Source: Natronomonas salinimetallica (GTDB taxonomy: Archaea; Halobacteriota; Halobacteria; Halobacteriales; Haloarculaceae). From it: DNA of 64,000 bases. The stretch covers positions 1-64,000 of the forward strand of contig NZ_JACDNQ010000005.1 in assembly GCF_013839515.1 (NCBI RefSeq), written 5' to 3'. Of the stretch, positions 52,983 through 62,417 are shown one piece after another; positions within the stretch are counted from its first letter, which is position 1, and the number at the start of each line of letters is the position of its first letter. The notes beneath the pieces are model-generated. The model was given only the letters and a program-made list of their open reading frames with translations. It had not been told where the DNA came from and searched no databases. Position numbers and translations under genes: made by a program.

Positions 52983-53067
52983 CTATAGTAAACATCGCAA
53001 CTATGTACACATCGATCGCACGGCCGCCGTGCGATCGAGTGTGTCTTGTCTTCCGAGCTCAACTATA
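52983..53067. repeat. 86-bp palindromic element, copy C
   Basis: CTATAGTAAACATCGCAACT start; perfect central palindrome 53013-53037 (arms CGATCGCACGGC / GCCGTGCGATCG). Nearly identical to copy D at 54186; the last base of the terminal CTATAG is altered. Confidence 0.92.
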
Positions 53068-53091
53068 TTCGCGCGACGGTGACGCGATAGC

Positions 53092-53779
53092 GGTCGCGTT
53101 AACTTTGGCGTGAGTTGTGGTGGACGGCGAGGGCTTGGGGCCACGATTCTGCTGTCTGTGGCTTGACATGGTTGAAACTCGTTGCGACCGAAGATGTTCG
53201 TTGTTCTATTTCTCAAAAGACACGTTCGATGGCATTCCGATTCCCGTGTGAAATCATCTGGAATCGATACCCACCTCCTTGTAACACGTTCACTAAGTAA
53301 TCAGCATCATCAACGAGAAATTCGACGCCATTAAGCCGGTACCGGCGATGTAACTCGGTTAGAAATCATCGCGTTGTCTGTTTCGTCGTCGGAAACAGCC
53401 TGAGCTGCGAGATTTCGTTCGTTTCGGAATCGACAGCACCGTACAGCCAGTAGTCGCCGCCGTTGACGCGGATCACTTTCTCGTCGACGGCGAGGTAATC
53501 CGCAGTCACCGTCGAAAGTGGCTGTAGATCGGCCTTCTGCACCCAGTTATGAACAGCGACGTGACTGCGGTCGGCTCCCAACGCATCGAGAAACTGACTG
53601 GCATCCCGCGGTGACATACCTGCAAGATGACACCGGATGCCCACTCGAATCGCCCATTCGGGAGTCCGCTTGCGCTCCACAAATGACAAGTCGATCCACT
53701 CGATACATCCGCTGAGGCGGTCGGATTCTGTCATAGACACTCAGAACTCGCCCGCCTCATCCTCTAAGTTAACGCGACC
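53092..53779 (-). mobile_element. IS6-family insertion sequence
   Basis: About 688 bp bounded by 14-bp inverted repeats GGTCGCGTTAACTT (53092-53105) and its complement at 53766-53779. It contains one transposase frame. Size and ends match haloarchaeal IS6-type elements. No 8-bp target duplication is visible, suggesting an old insertion or rearrangement. Confidence 0.85.
53099..53740 (-). pseudogene. IS6-type transposase with two in-frame TGA codons
   Basis: Full-length DDE transposase frame (213 codons) from MSMTESDRLSGCIEWIDLSF. Asp in LAVDEKVIR, Asp in EFLVDDADYL and Glu in the REIEQRTSS-like part form the DDE triad, so all catalytic residues remain. The frame is interrupted by TGA at 53366-53368 and again about 50 codons later (after AIERVF). 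Both are explained by single C-to-T or G-to-A changes (Trp/Arg codons). No frameshift. Inactive unless suppressed. Confidence 0.9.
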
Positions 53780-53984
53780 CCCGAATCGCCCCACACCTTG
53801 ATGGTCCGATTACAGGTCGGGGTCGACAGCGCCTGAAATATTCGTTTGGGACCGGTGAACGTATCGGTAAGAGACAGGTTCAAGGGGTGGGCTATCATAC
53901 GATAGAGGGAGAATCAGGCTGTGGACGGAGCGATTCCCGCCAGTCCGACGGTGGCGGTCTGCCCGCCCCGAGCAACGAAGCATT

Positions 53985-54180
53985 GACATCCTCCTCCGCC
54001 TTCAGGCGGAGGAATCCCGAGTCAAGCGAATCGAAGATTCGCGTACGTCGCAAATCTCCGATTTGCTCAGCGTTGGGCGTTTCAGGTTCAACAATCCCAC
54101 CAAACACCCAACCAGTCCGAGTCTGGGAGGGTGTTCACGGGCTATAGCGGGTGGGACTGCTGGCGGTGCCAAGCCGCCGG
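53985..54180. mobile_element. Probable IS200/IS605-type element end
   Basis: GACATCCTCCTCCGCCTTCA begins a hairpin (CCTCCGCC / GGCGGAGG, 53993-54012) of the kind found at the right ends of haloarchaeal TnpB elements. Two more tri-loop hairpins follow (54026-54042 and 54050-54066). No TnpB or TnpA coding sequence remains. Confidence 0.5.
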
Positions 54181-54185
54181 TACTC

Positions 54186-54271
54186 CTATAGTAAACATCG
54201 CAACTATGTACACATCGATCGCACGGCCGCCGTGCGATCGAGTGTGTCTTGTCTTCCGAGCTCAACTATAG
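54186..54271. repeat. 86-bp palindromic element, copy D
   Basis: Complete copy bounded by CTATAG on both ends with the 25-bp perfect central palindrome at 54216-54240. Best reference copy of the family. Confidence 0.93.
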
Positions 54272-54416
54272 CGTTGCCGAATTGATGAGTCCGAGATCGG
54301 TCACAAGTATACCGGTCAAACCCCAAGGGTCAGCGTCGAAAAGCATCACTGCACGACCTCAATATACGTACTCGTAGACCACTGTTCTACGAAAGCATGG
54401 ACGAAGACTCTGTTTT

Positions 54417-54510
54417 GTATTTGTATGAGTACAGCTTTAACGAGTAAGTTAATGTGGAAATACAAATAGAATGCTGATCCCCCGCGTACGGTAGCATCGT
54501 AAATACAAAT
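54417..54510. promoter_or_regulatory. Three AAATACAAAT-type sites upstream of the regulator
   Basis: GTATTTGTAT at 54417-54426 (opposite strand) and AAATACAAAT at 54458-54467 and 54501-54510, the last two 43 bases apart. They precede the DUF5805-like gene and may be its operators. Confidence 0.45.
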
Positions 54511-54571
54511 AAGGGCCTTTATTTGGGTGTCTGACATAAATTCAAGTACCGCGCGGACGACGCGTACGTAT

Positions 54572-54985
54572 ATGAGCGACGAGGCCGAACGTGTCGCAGT
54601 ACAGACCTACGTCCCGGCGTATCAAAAGGATCTCTGGGCGGACGATGCCGATCGGATGGGTGTTTCCCGGAGCGAATTCGTTCGGATGATGGTGCAGGCT
54701 GGACGAAGCGAGTTCGAACTGCCCCCATCGCACGAATCGAACGGGCGTTCCGCGGATGTGAACCGGCCACCGCCGGCGCGGGACGGGGAAGGCGTGTTCC
54801 GAAAACGCGTCCTGGAAATACTGTCCCCCGAGACCCCCAGAGACTGGGACGAACTCGTTGCTGCACTGACCGAAGAGCTAGAAGCGGAACTAGACCAGAC
54901 CCTAGAGGAACTCCAACAGGACAACGTAGTCAGATACAGCGGTCGCCACGGCGGATATCTCATCTGCGAGGAGCATGACGGATAG
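54572..54985 (+). CDS. Small regulator-like protein encoded with the integrase (DUF5805-like)
   Basis: 137 aa from ATG 54572. The N-terminal ~45 residues (VAVQTYVPAYQKDLWADDAD, then MGVSRSEFVRMMVQAGR) look like a ribbon-helix-helix DNA-binding domain and resemble a haloarchaeal family I know as DUF5805. The C-terminal half is a winged-helix-like segment (FRKRVLEILSPETPRDWDEL, then VVRYSGRHGGYLI). It overlaps the integrase gene by 11 bases, so they are coexpressed; probably an excision or expression control protein. The 15-residue extension from 54527 is not needed. Confidence 0.75.
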   Translation: MSDEAERVAVQTYVPAYQKDLWADDADRMGVSRSEFVRMMVQAGRSEFELPPSHESNGRSADVNRPPPARDGEGVFRKRVLEILSPETPRDWDELVAALTEELEAELDQTLEELQQDNVVRYSGRHGGYLICEEHDG

Positions 54986-55982
54986 ATCGATCGATCCGAT
55001 CGGGTACTTCCTCGAAGACATGGAACAACACGGCCGTTCACAACGAACTATCGACGCCTACGGGCGTGTCCTCAAGGAATTCGAACGATACGTGGACGCG
55101 GCGTTCGATACGACCCCCGCTGGAGCATCGTATCGCGATTGTACTGCCTGGATCAATACGATCCGACAGGAAAACGCCGAAAGTACCGTCGCATCGTACG
55201 CTTCGTACCTGAATCGGTTTTACGTGTACATGACGCAGGTGGGCGTACTCGACGAGAACCCCATGGCCCTCGTCATAGAGGAGATGGACGAAACGATCGA
55301 CGCGAACCCGACCAGGCGTGACGTTTCGGTGCCCGCCATGCGGGAGTTCGTGGGGCTGATCGAACACCCCCTTCATAAGGCCGTAGTCGTCACGTTATTA
55401 AAAACGGGGATACGGGCGGGGGAACTCGCCAATCTCGACGTACGTGACCTCTCGATTGGGGTCCTCGACCACGATCCGAGGCCACAACTGGAGCAGAAGG
55501 GAAATTCGCTGTTCGTCTCCCCCGATCGATCACACGGCGAACGTTCCGAAGGCGAACGACGGAACGCCTCGAACAAGCGAAAACGCCAGACGGTCATTCC
55601 GATCGACGGGGAGTTACGGAACGTTCTTCTCCGGTGGCTTGCGGTTCGTCCTGACACGGACTCGCCTGCCAAGCCCCTCTTCACCCACACGTCGAAAAAA
55701 TGGGGGAAGCGGATCTCCCCCGATGCGGTCCATCACATCGTCGAAACGTACGCGAGAGAAAACGGCTGGTACCGCACGGGGGGAAGCGCCGAGGAAAACG
55801 TCACACCTCATTACTTCCGGCACTTCTTTACGACACACCTGAGAGACCGGACGGGGGATCGCGGCATCGTCAAGTATCTCCGTGGGGACGTCGCGACGGA
55901 CGTTATCGATACGTACACGCACAACTGGGGCGATCGAGTCCGGACGGTGTACGAGGCGAACATCTACCGGGTGGTGGATTGA
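54975..55982 (+). CDS. Tyrosine recombinase / integrase (XerC/D-like)
   Basis: 335 aa. N-terminal SAM-like core-binding domain (RSQRTIDAYGRVLKEFERYV), then the catalytic domain with Arg in KTGIRAGELANLD, the HxxR box as PHYFRHFFTTH, His in DTYTHNWGDRV and nucleophile Tyr in VRTVYEANIY. All catalytic residues are present, so it should be active. It is the only complete recombinase in the mobile zone and directly precedes topoisomerase VI. Whether it belongs to an integrated element or is a fixed chromosomal gene is open. Confidence 0.9.
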   Translation: MTDRSIDPIGYFLEDMEQHGRSQRTIDAYGRVLKEFERYVDAAFDTTPAGASYRDCTAWINTIRQENAESTVASYASYLNRFYVYMTQVGVLDENPMALVIEEMDETIDANPTRRDVSVPAMREFVGLIEHPLHKAVVVTLLKTGIRAGELANLDVRDLSIGVLDHDPRPQLEQKGNSLFVSPDRSHGERSEGERRNASNKRKRQTVIPIDGELRNVLLRWLAVRPDTDSPAKPLFTHTSKKWGKRISPDAVHHIVETYARENGWYRTGGSAEENVTPHYFRHFFTTHLRDRTGDRGIVKYLRGDVATDVIDTYTHNWGDRVRTVYEANIYRVVD

Positions 55983-55994
55983 TCCGTTCGCCCT

Positions 55995-56033
55995 CGAATA
56001 TATAAATCATATGCTGCTATACGAAATACGGGC
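55995..56033 (+). repeat. Repeat X (partner Y at 52649), upstream of top6B
   Basis: GAATATATAAATCATATGCT, then GCTATACGAAATACGGGCT. Starts 12 bases after the integrase stop. AT-rich and TATA-like, so it may be a promoter or an att-type site. Confidence 0.8.
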
Positions 56034-56155
56034 TCGGACGGTAGGGATCCAGGGGACGGGACTTCGGTCACGCTCCGGTGACGACCCCGAGTCGGGCGGA
56101 TACTGATTCGGGAGGCCGTTTCACTTTCACCGTGGTCCCGACGGGGTTTTACGTT

Positions 56156-56175
56156 CCGGGGAGTTTAGCTCCCGG
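56156..56175 (+). promoter_or_regulatory. Hairpin just before the top6B start
   Basis: CCGGGGAG pairs with CTCCCGG (one bulged G) three bases before the ATG at 56179. TATA-like GTTTTACG lies at 56146-56153. It could modulate translation initiation. Confidence 0.45.
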
Positions 56176-56178
56176 TAG

Positions 56179-59100
56179 ATGACTTCGTATCAGTCGGAAC
56201 TCGGCGAGGGCGGCGGCGCAGTCGCCGAGGAGCTCGCCGAGAACCAACGCGCTATCTCCATCGCCGAGTTCTTCGAGAAGAACAAACAGATGCTCGGCTT
56301 CGACAGCGACGCGAAAGCGCTCGTTACCGCCGTCAAAGAGGCGACGGATAACGCATTGGATGCGACCGAAGAAGCCGGCATTCTTCCCGACGTCTACGTC
56401 GAAATCGAGGAGGTCGGCGGCTACTACCGGCTCGTCGTCGAGGACAACGGCCCCGGGATCACGAAAGAACAGGTTCCGAAGGTGTTCGGTAAACTGCTGT
56501 ATGGGTCCCGATTTCACGCTCGCAAGCAGTCGCTGACACCGAACCAGCGGCTGCTCGTCCGACGTGATGGCGAGGTCGAGACGGTGCCGATCGGCGTGTT
56601 GTGTGATGCGTATCTCCCGTCCGACGAAGCCGACGCGACGGAACCGCTCCCGGGCGGCATCGAGGTCCCGTCGTTCGACAGGGAGACACACGAGATGACG
56701 TGGCAGGAGGCGACACACGCGATTCGCCACCGGACACGGGAACGAACGTACCGGATCACCACGGAGCGGGGGCGGACTGTCGAAGTGACCGGAAATCATA
56801 GCCTCTTCGGCGTGACACGGGAGGGTGACACGAAAGAGATCGACGCCGGGGATCTCACTCCGGGAGATACCGTTCTCGCGCCCCGAACGCTTCCGTCCTC
56901 CGAGAAGCCGATAACACGGATCAACCTTCTCGAACACGTCCCGACCCACGAACTCGAAGAACGACGGCTCCGGGTATACGGGTTCGACGAACGGACGCTC
57001 TCGGAGATCCGGTCCGGCGAGACGATCCGGAAGATGCCCTCCGAGGCGGAATCCGGGGAAAGGTATTATTACCGATACAACGGCGTCGATGTTCCCCGAG
57101 ACAGTTTCGAAGCCGACTACGTCGAAGAGGGGTATCTCCCCGCGGAAACGGTGATCGAACTCGGCTGGGAGGAGAAGGCCACGGGATGTTACTTCGGGAC
57201 GTCCCGAACAGGAGACGAGGGGACGGACGTCCCGGTCACGGCTCCGATCGACGAGTCGTTTCTCGACCTACTCGCACACTACCTTTCGGAAGGACGCGCC
57301 GGTACGGGACGGGCCGGACGGACGTCCGGCCCGCCTGAATCCGAGCCGACCGACTCGGCCGAAGTGGCCGTCTCGGCGGCCGATGGCTCTTCGGCATCAT
57401 GCGAGCGGGACCGTGACGCGACCCGGCGAAAGATGCTCGGTTCCCCGCTGGCGCTGTTCTTGCAGTCGACGTGTGGTGATACGGCCGAGGACAGACGCCT
57501 CCCGGCGTTCGTCTTCCGGATGTCGTCCGCCCACCAGCGGCGGCTTCTCGGGGCGTTGTACCGAGGTGATGGGTCGGAGGGGGGCGAACGCGCATACACG
57601 ACGGAGAGCGAGACCCTCGCCCGGCAGCTGTCCGTCCTGTGGAACATGCAGGGCGTGCTCGCGCGTACGGCGTCTCGAACGTCGGACGGGGACGCCGACG
57701 GGCCGAGCGAGCGATATCTCACGGCGGTGGACGGCGGGGACGGCGGGGACGCGGAAATCGACGGTTCGCTCGACCCGGACGGTGCCCGATCACGGCCATA
57801 CGAACAGGTGCCAACCGCGCTCCTCGATGACGTCCGGGTGGCCGATACGCCCTACGAGACGGTTCCCGACACCGTTCCCGGTCTGTTGATGGGTGCGGGG
57901 CTCGGCTCCAGCCGCGAGCACGCGGCGACGTATCGAGCGCTCATCGAGCAGGCCCTTTCGGGGGAACGCGTAGGGAAGCCTCGGTATGCCCGCAGGCTCG
58001 AAGCGGACGGGTTGCTCGACGGGGATCACCGTCCGACCGATCGGCTGGAAACCCTCTGGAGGACGGTTCGGAACCTCCAGGGCCTCACGGACACGGACAT
58101 GTGCCTGCTATCGGTTCGGGACGTCGAAGAAACCGAGCCGCCGGAGCACGTCTACGACATCTCCGTCCCGGGCGCACGCGGAGACGACGAGAACTTCGTC
58201 GTTGTGAACGACGGCGCGATGAGTGTCAAAAACAGCCGTGGGCAGCAGGGGATCGGCATTTCAGCCGCCGTACTGTACGCACAGCTCACGTCCGGAAAGC
58301 CGGCGAAGATCACCTCGAAGACCGAAAACGGCGACGGCGCGCGTTATTTCGAGCTCACGATCGATACGGATACGAACGAGCCGGAGATCGACGTCGAATC
58401 CGCGACGACGTGGGAGCGCCCCCACGGCACCCGCATCGAACTGGAGATGGAGGGGAACATGCGGGCGCGAAAACAGCTCCACAGCTATATCAAATACACG
58501 GCGGTCGTCAACCCCCACGCCAGGATCGAGTTCCACGAGCCCGACGAGTCGTTCAAATCCGAGCGAGCGACGGACGAGTTGCCGCCCGAGACGGAGGAGA
58601 TCAGACCCCACCCCCACGGCGTCGAACTCGGGACACTATTGAAGATGCTCGACTCGACGGAGTCGTACTCGCTGTCGGGGTTCCTCCAGGGGGCGTTCAC
58701 TCGCGTGGGCGCGAAGACCACGAAGAGCGTCATCGACAACTTCCGTGACAGACACTTCGGTCGGGGCGTCGCCTGGCTGCCGCCGGAAGAGGACGCCGAT
58801 GCCGGCCTCGAGTCGGCGATAGAGGCCGCCGTCGCGAACAAGACGGCGGCCGCGACGACCGCGTTCGCGGAACGGCTCGCCGACGACATCGCAGACCGGG
58901 ATCGGATCGCCTACGGCGAACTCGTGGCACTCGTCGACGAACGCGCCGACGACGTCGGAGACGAGTTCGGAGAGACGTTCGGCTCGACCGTCCAGGAGAA
59001 CGCCGTCGACGCCGCGTGGGGCGAAATAACGGCCGATCGGTCGACGGACTGTTACGTGCTCGTCGACGAAGCGACAACGAGCCGAAAGGACGATGCCGCC

Positions 59101-60273
59101 ATCGAGGGGCTCGCCGGCCGGCTGGCGGACAAATTCGACGACCAGGACGACGCACGCAACCGGATCACGCGGGACGGGCTCCGGGTGTTCGTCGATCGGG
59201 CCGCCGATGCGACCGAGGAGTACGACGACGCGACGTTCGGGGAGACGGCCCGCGAGAACGTCGTCGACGCGGTCTGGTCGCGGTCGGTGACCGTCGCCGA
59301 GGAGCCACCGGGAGTCGGAGCCGTCGCCGAGGACCGCGATACCGCCGCCCGCCTGCTGGAAGCGATGCGCGAGACCGACATCCTCGCGCCGCCGACGGAC
59401 TGTCTCGCGCCGATCTCCGAGGCGCTCGTCCTCGCCGGCTTACAAAAGGAGTACGACGCCGAGTTCTATACGTCAGTGACGCGGGACGCGGCGGTCCACG
59501 GCGGCGACCCCTTCGTCGTGGAAGTCGGCATCGCCTACGGCGGCGACATCGGGGCGGAGGGAAGCGCCGAGGTGCTCCGGTTCGCGAACCGCGTCCCCCT
59601 CGTCTACCAGCGCGGTGCGTGTGCGACCGTCGACGTCTTGAAAAACGTCAACTGGCGCAACTACGGCCTCGATCAGCCGGGCGGCAGCGGAATGCCGAGC
59701 GGGGCGGCGGTTATCATGGTCCACGTCGCCTCGACGAGCGTTCCCTTCACGAGCGAGTCGAAAGACGCCGTTGCGAACATCCCCGAGATCGAGGACGAAC
59801 TCAGACTCGCCCTCCAGGAGGCCGGCCGTAACCTCAAATCACACGTCAAAAAGCAGCGCTCGCTACGGAAACGGCGACGGAAACAGGACGTCATCGCGGA
59901 CATCCTCCCCGAGATGGCCGAAAAGCTCTCGGAGGTGACCGGCCGCGACTCCCTCGACGTCGACGACTCGCTGGCCCGGATTATGAACAACGTCCTCGTC
60001 GAGCGGACGATAGAGGACTCCACGGTCCGGCTGTCGGTTCACAACCACGGCGGGACGAACGTCGACCCCGACATAACGGAGATCGTCACGGCGGACCCCG
60101 GCGACCCCGACGGCGCGACGGTCGTCGAGATGGACGGCGAGTGGTTCCTGAAGTGGTCCCCGACGGTCGAAAGCGGTACGAGCGCCACGCTCGAATACGA
60201 CGTCGACGAGGAGGCGACCTTCGACGTCTCCGTCGACGGCATCGAGGCCGAAAAACTCACCATCAACGCCTAA
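56179..60273 (+). CDS. top6B: DNA topoisomerase VI subunit B, interrupted by an intein
   Basis: 1364-residue precursor; the 796-residue mature ATPase subunit forms after splicing. GHKL ATPase motifs: N-box Glu54-Asn58 in [15 protein letters not shown] (89-93), and after the intein [10 protein letters not shown] (686 onward). H2TH and transducer domains follow. Like other haloarchaeal subunits it has an acidic helical insertion (about residues 873-1060) between transducer parts. The subunit pair relaxes and decatenates DNA with ATP. Intein at residues 118-685. TATA-like site 29 bases upstream; subunit A follows after one base. Confidence 0.96.
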   Translation: MTSYQSELGEGGGAVAEELAENQRAISIAEFFEKNKQMLGFDSDAKALVTAVKEATDNALDATEEAGILPDVYVEIEEVGGYYRLVVEDNGPGITKEQVPKVFGKLLYGSRFHARKQSLTPNQRLLVRRDGEVETVPIGVLCDAYLPSDEADATEPLPGGIEVPSFDRETHEMTWQEATHAIRHRTRERTYRITTERGRTVEVTGNHSLFGVTREGDTKEIDAGDLTPGDTVLAPRTLPSSEKPITRINLLEHVPTHELEERRLRVYGFDERTLSEIRSGETIRKMPSEAESGERYYYRYNGVDVPRDSFEADYVEEGYLPAETVIELGWEEKATGCYFGTSRTGDEGTDVPVTAPIDESFLDLLAHYLSEGRAGTGRAGRTSGPPESEPTDSAEVAVSAADGSSASCERDRDATRRKMLGSPLALFLQSTCGDTAEDRRLPAFVFRMSSAHQRRLLGALYRGDGSEGGERAYTTESETLARQLSVLWNMQGVLARTASRTSDGDADGPSERYLTAVDGGDGGDAEIDGSLDPDGARSRPYEQVPTALLDDVRVADTPYETVPDTVPGLLMGAGLGSSREHAATYRALIEQALSGERVGKPRYARRLEADGLLDGDHRPTDRLETLWRTVRNLQGLTDTDMCLLSVRDVEETEPPEHVYDISVPGARGDDENFVVVNDGAMSVKNSRGQQGIGISAAVLYAQLTSGKPAKITSKTENGDGARYFELTIDTDTNEPEIDVESATTWERPHGTRIELEMEGNMRARKQLHSYIKYTAVVNPHARIEFHEPDESFKSERATDELPPETEEIRPHPHGVELGTLLKMLDSTESYSLSGFLQGAFTRVGAKTTKSVIDNFRDRHFGRGVAWLPPEEDADAGLESAIEAAVANKTAAATTAFAERLADDIADRDRIAYGELVALVDERADDVGDEFGETFGSTVQENAVDAAWGEITADRSTDCYVLVDEATTSRKDDAAIEGLAGRLADKFDDQDDARNRITRDGLRVFVDRAADATEEYDDATFGETARENVVDAVWSRSVTVAEEPPGVGAVAEDRDTAARLLEAMRETDILAPPTDCLAPISEALVLAGLQKEYDAEFYTSVTRDAAVHGGDPFVVEVGIAYGGDIGAEGSAEVLRFANRVPLVYQRGACATVDVLKNVNWRNYGLDQPGGSGMPSGAAVIMVHVASTSVPFTSESKDAVANIPEIEDELRLALQEAGRNLKSHVKKQRSLRKRRRKQDVIADILPEMAEKLSEVTGRDSLDVDDSLARIMNNVLVERTIEDSTVRLSVHNHGGTNVDPDITEIVTADPGDPDGATVVEMDGEWFLKWSPTVESGTSATLEYDVDEEATFDVSVDGIEAEKLTINA
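56530..58233 (+). other. Intein of topoisomerase VI subunit B (568 aa, LAGLIDADG type)
   Basis: Starts at Ser118 of the precursor (block [11 protein letters not shown]) and ends at Asn685 before extein Ser686. Block [10 protein letters not shown] at 203-211 (TxxH present). LAGLIDADG-like endonuclease motifs [10 protein letters not shown] and [12 protein letters not shown] (Asp464) are visible, with Gly/Ser/Asp-rich linkers between. Block F reads [18 protein letters not shown]. Block G is unusual: the penultimate residue is Lys (SVKN), not His. Removing the insert joins HARKQ to SRGQQGIG, restoring a normal GHKL motif, which fixes the boundaries. Confidence 0.9.
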
Positions 60274-60274
60274 C

Positions 60275-61387
60275 ATGAGCAGCGAATCAGACTCCGATCC
60301 CGACATGAACGACGCCCTCGCACGCGAGCGGCTCATCGATCTCGCGGGCGAGTTCTACGACCAGTTCGCCGACGGGAGCGTCCCCGAGATGGAGATCCCG
60401 ACCCGGACGAAGAACAACATCGTCTTCGACGACGAAAAGGACGTCTGGGTGTACGGCGATCGCACGTCAACCCGGTCGGCCAACAGCGTCCGGGGTGCAC
60501 AGAAGCTCCTGAAGGCGATCTACACGATCGAGTTCCTCGCCGACCAACTCGAACAGGACCGCTCCTCGACGCTGCGGGAACTGTATTACCTCTCGGAGTC
60601 GTGGGACGAAGAACGCGCGCAGTTCTCCGGACAGGACGAATCGAACCAGCTCGTCGAGGATCTAGAGATCGTCAGCGACGTCACCCGCGAGGACTTCCAC
60701 ATGCGGCCCGAGGAGTCTGGTGCGACGATCATGGGGCCGCTGTATCTCCGCGAGCAGACCCGCCGGGGCGAACGGAAGATACACTGTCAAAAGGACGTCG
60801 GCGAGGGCGGCTACCAGATCCCGAACAACCCCGATACGATCGAGTTTCTCGATCACGACGCTGATTTCGTCCTCTGTGTCGAAACCGGCGGAATGCGCGA
60901 TCGGCTCGTCGAAAACGGGTTCGACGAGGAGTACAACGTCATCGTCGTCCACTTAAAGGGCCAGCCCGCCCGGGCGACCCGTCGCATCACGAAGCGGCTC
61001 AACGGCGAACTCGGCCTCCCGACCGTCGTCTTCTGTGACGGCGACCCGTGGTCGTATCGGATCTACGCCTCCGTCGCCTACGGGTCGATCAAATCCGCGC
61101 ATCTCTCGGAGTACCTGGCGACGCCCGACGCGGCGTACGTCGGCATCCAGCCCGTGGACATCGTCGAGTACGACCTGCCGACCGATCCGCTCGGCGACTC
61201 GGATATCAACGCCCTGGAGAGCGAACTCGAGGACCCACGGTTCCAGGACGACTACTGGACCGAACAGATCGAACTCCAACTCGACATCGGGACAAAGGCC
61301 GAACAGCAGGCGCTGGCCTCCCGAGGGCTGGATTTCGTCACCGAAACGTACCTCCCGGAGCGGCTTGGCGAGATGGGCGTTCTCTGA
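60275..61387 (+). CDS. top6A: DNA topoisomerase VI subunit A
   Basis: 370 aa, Spo11-like DNA-cleaving subunit. The catalytic Tyr is Tyr104 or Tyr105 in [10 protein letters not shown] of the CAP domain; the Toprim domain has Glu in LCVETGG and the DxD in [12 protein letters not shown]. It starts one base after the subunit B stop, so both are made in equal amounts. Confidence 0.97.
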   Translation: MSSESDSDPDMNDALARERLIDLAGEFYDQFADGSVPEMEIPTRTKNNIVFDDEKDVWVYGDRTSTRSANSVRGAQKLLKAIYTIEFLADQLEQDRSSTLRELYYLSESWDEERAQFSGQDESNQLVEDLEIVSDVTREDFHMRPEESGATIMGPLYLREQTRRGERKIHCQKDVGEGGYQIPNNPDTIEFLDHDADFVLCVETGGMRDRLVENGFDEEYNVIVVHLKGQPARATRRITKRLNGELGLPTVVFCDGDPWSYRIYASVAYGSIKSAHLSEYLATPDAAYVGIQPVDIVEYDLPTDPLGDSDINALESELEDPRFQDDYWTEQIELQLDIGTKAEQQALASRGLDFVTETYLPERLGEMGVL

Positions 61388-61394
61388 TCGCGTG

Positions 61395-62186
61395 CTATCT
61401 TCCGTCGAGCCCGAGCGCGTCCGGGACGTCCGCGAGCGAGTCGACGACGTGATCCGGTTCGACGTCGCTCGCTGCGACGTCCTCGTCGGTCGCGACGCCC
61501 GTCCGGACCAACACGGTCGTCATTCCCGCCCGGTCGCCGAGTTCGACGTCAGTGTTCAGTCGGTCGCCGACGACGAAACAGCGCTCGGCCGGACACCCGA
61601 GCGCATCGAGGGCGGCCCGCCGCGCCTCCGCCGAGGGCTTGCCCAGCGTCTTTCGGGGATCGCGGCCGGCCACGCCGCTGACGGCGTTGACGATCGCGCC
61701 GGATCCGGGAACCATGCCCTCGGCGGCGGGGATCAGGCGATCGGGGTCGGTCCCGTAGAACGTCGCCCCGGCCTCGATCGCTCGGTACCCGGCCAGCATG
61801 TCGCCGTACTCGAACTCGCGCGTCCAGGAGGCGACGAGGACGTCCGCCTCGGATGGCTCGCCGACGAGGTCGACGTCCGCGGCCTCGAACTGTGATTTCA
61901 GGCCGGCGTCGCCGATCACGTAGACGGTGTCGTCGGCGTGTTCGGCCCCGAGATACCGCGTCGTGACCGTTCCGGCGGAGAGGACCTCCTCGGGGTCGGC
62001 GTCGATCCCGAACCCGCGCAGGCGTTCGACGTACGCCGCGCGGGACTTCGTCGGGTTGTTCGAAAAAAACAGCGGCCCGATCCCAGCGGCCCGAATCCGT
62101 TCGACCGCCTCGACCGATCCGGGGAGCAACCGCTCGCCCCGGTAGACGGTTCCGTCGAGGTCCAACACCGCGCCCTCGTAGTTCAT
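61395..62186 (-). CDS. HAD-superfamily phosphatase (NagD-like, class IIA)
   Basis: 263 aa. DLDGTVYRG (nucleophile and acid Asp near 9-11), FSNNPTKSR motif II, Lys in TLGKPSAEA, and VVGDRLNTDVELGDRAGM motif IV. The IIA cap domain is in the middle. Possible substrates are sugar or nucleotide phosphates, phosphoglycolate or 4-nitrophenyl phosphate. Convergent with top6A (8 bases apart). TATA-like GTATAAG at 62210-62216 on the minus strand. Confidence 0.9.
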   Translation of the reverse strand: MNYEGAVLDLDGTVYRGERLLPGSVEAVERIRAAGIGPLFFSNNPTKSRAAYVERLRGFGIDADPEEVLSAGTVTTRYLGAEHADDTVYVIGDAGLKSQFEAADVDLVGEPSEADVLVASWTREFEYGDMLAGYRAIEAGATFYGTDPDRLIPAAEGMVPGSGAIVNAVSGVAGRDPRKTLGKPSAEARRAALDALGCPAERCFVVGDRLNTDVELGDRAGMTTVLVRTGVATDEDVAASDVEPDHVVDSLADVPDALGLDGR

Positions 62187-62417
62187 GTCCGACGTAGGCG
62201 TCGAGGGTTCTTATACTGACGGACAAAAAAATGTACACACGACGCACGAGGATCCCGCCGTTCGCTCCGTCGAACGGCGGATCACTCGTGAGTCGGTTTC
62301 ATTTGATTTCGTCCACCAGTATTAAGCGTCCGTCCGGTCGGTGGCCCACGGCTCGCCATCGGGGTCGCCGACCGACGTCCCGGTCGGAAGCGTCGGACGC
62401 GGCTCGTATGCGGGTGC
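62187..62417. other. Intergenic region with a strong hairpin
   Basis: No gene seen. CCGCCGTTCG (62255-62264) pairs with CGAACGGCGG (62271-62280), a 10-bp stem with a six-base loop. It lies between the HAD gene start and the PH-domain gene end, so it could end the latter's transcript. Confidence 0.55.

Larger units (their letters stand above)
52498..53091. other. Gene-free stretch at the left of the mobile-element zone
   Basis: Contains the ~40-bp sequence at 52649-52689 that is repeated in inverted orientation at 55995-56033, and one 86-bp element. No coding region supported. Confidence 0.6.
53780..54571. other. Mobile-element debris and control region before the integrase pair
   Basis: No gene supported. 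Contains a probable IS200/IS605 end (53985-54180), an 86-bp element (54186-54271) and AAATACAAAT sites (54417-54510) upstream of the small regulator gene. Confidence 0.6.

Noticed and set aside
53366-53368. TGA in the IS6 transposase as selenocysteine
   Set aside because: No selenocysteine element or context; the homologous position is not Cys, and there are two such codons. Ordinary nonsense mutations fit better.
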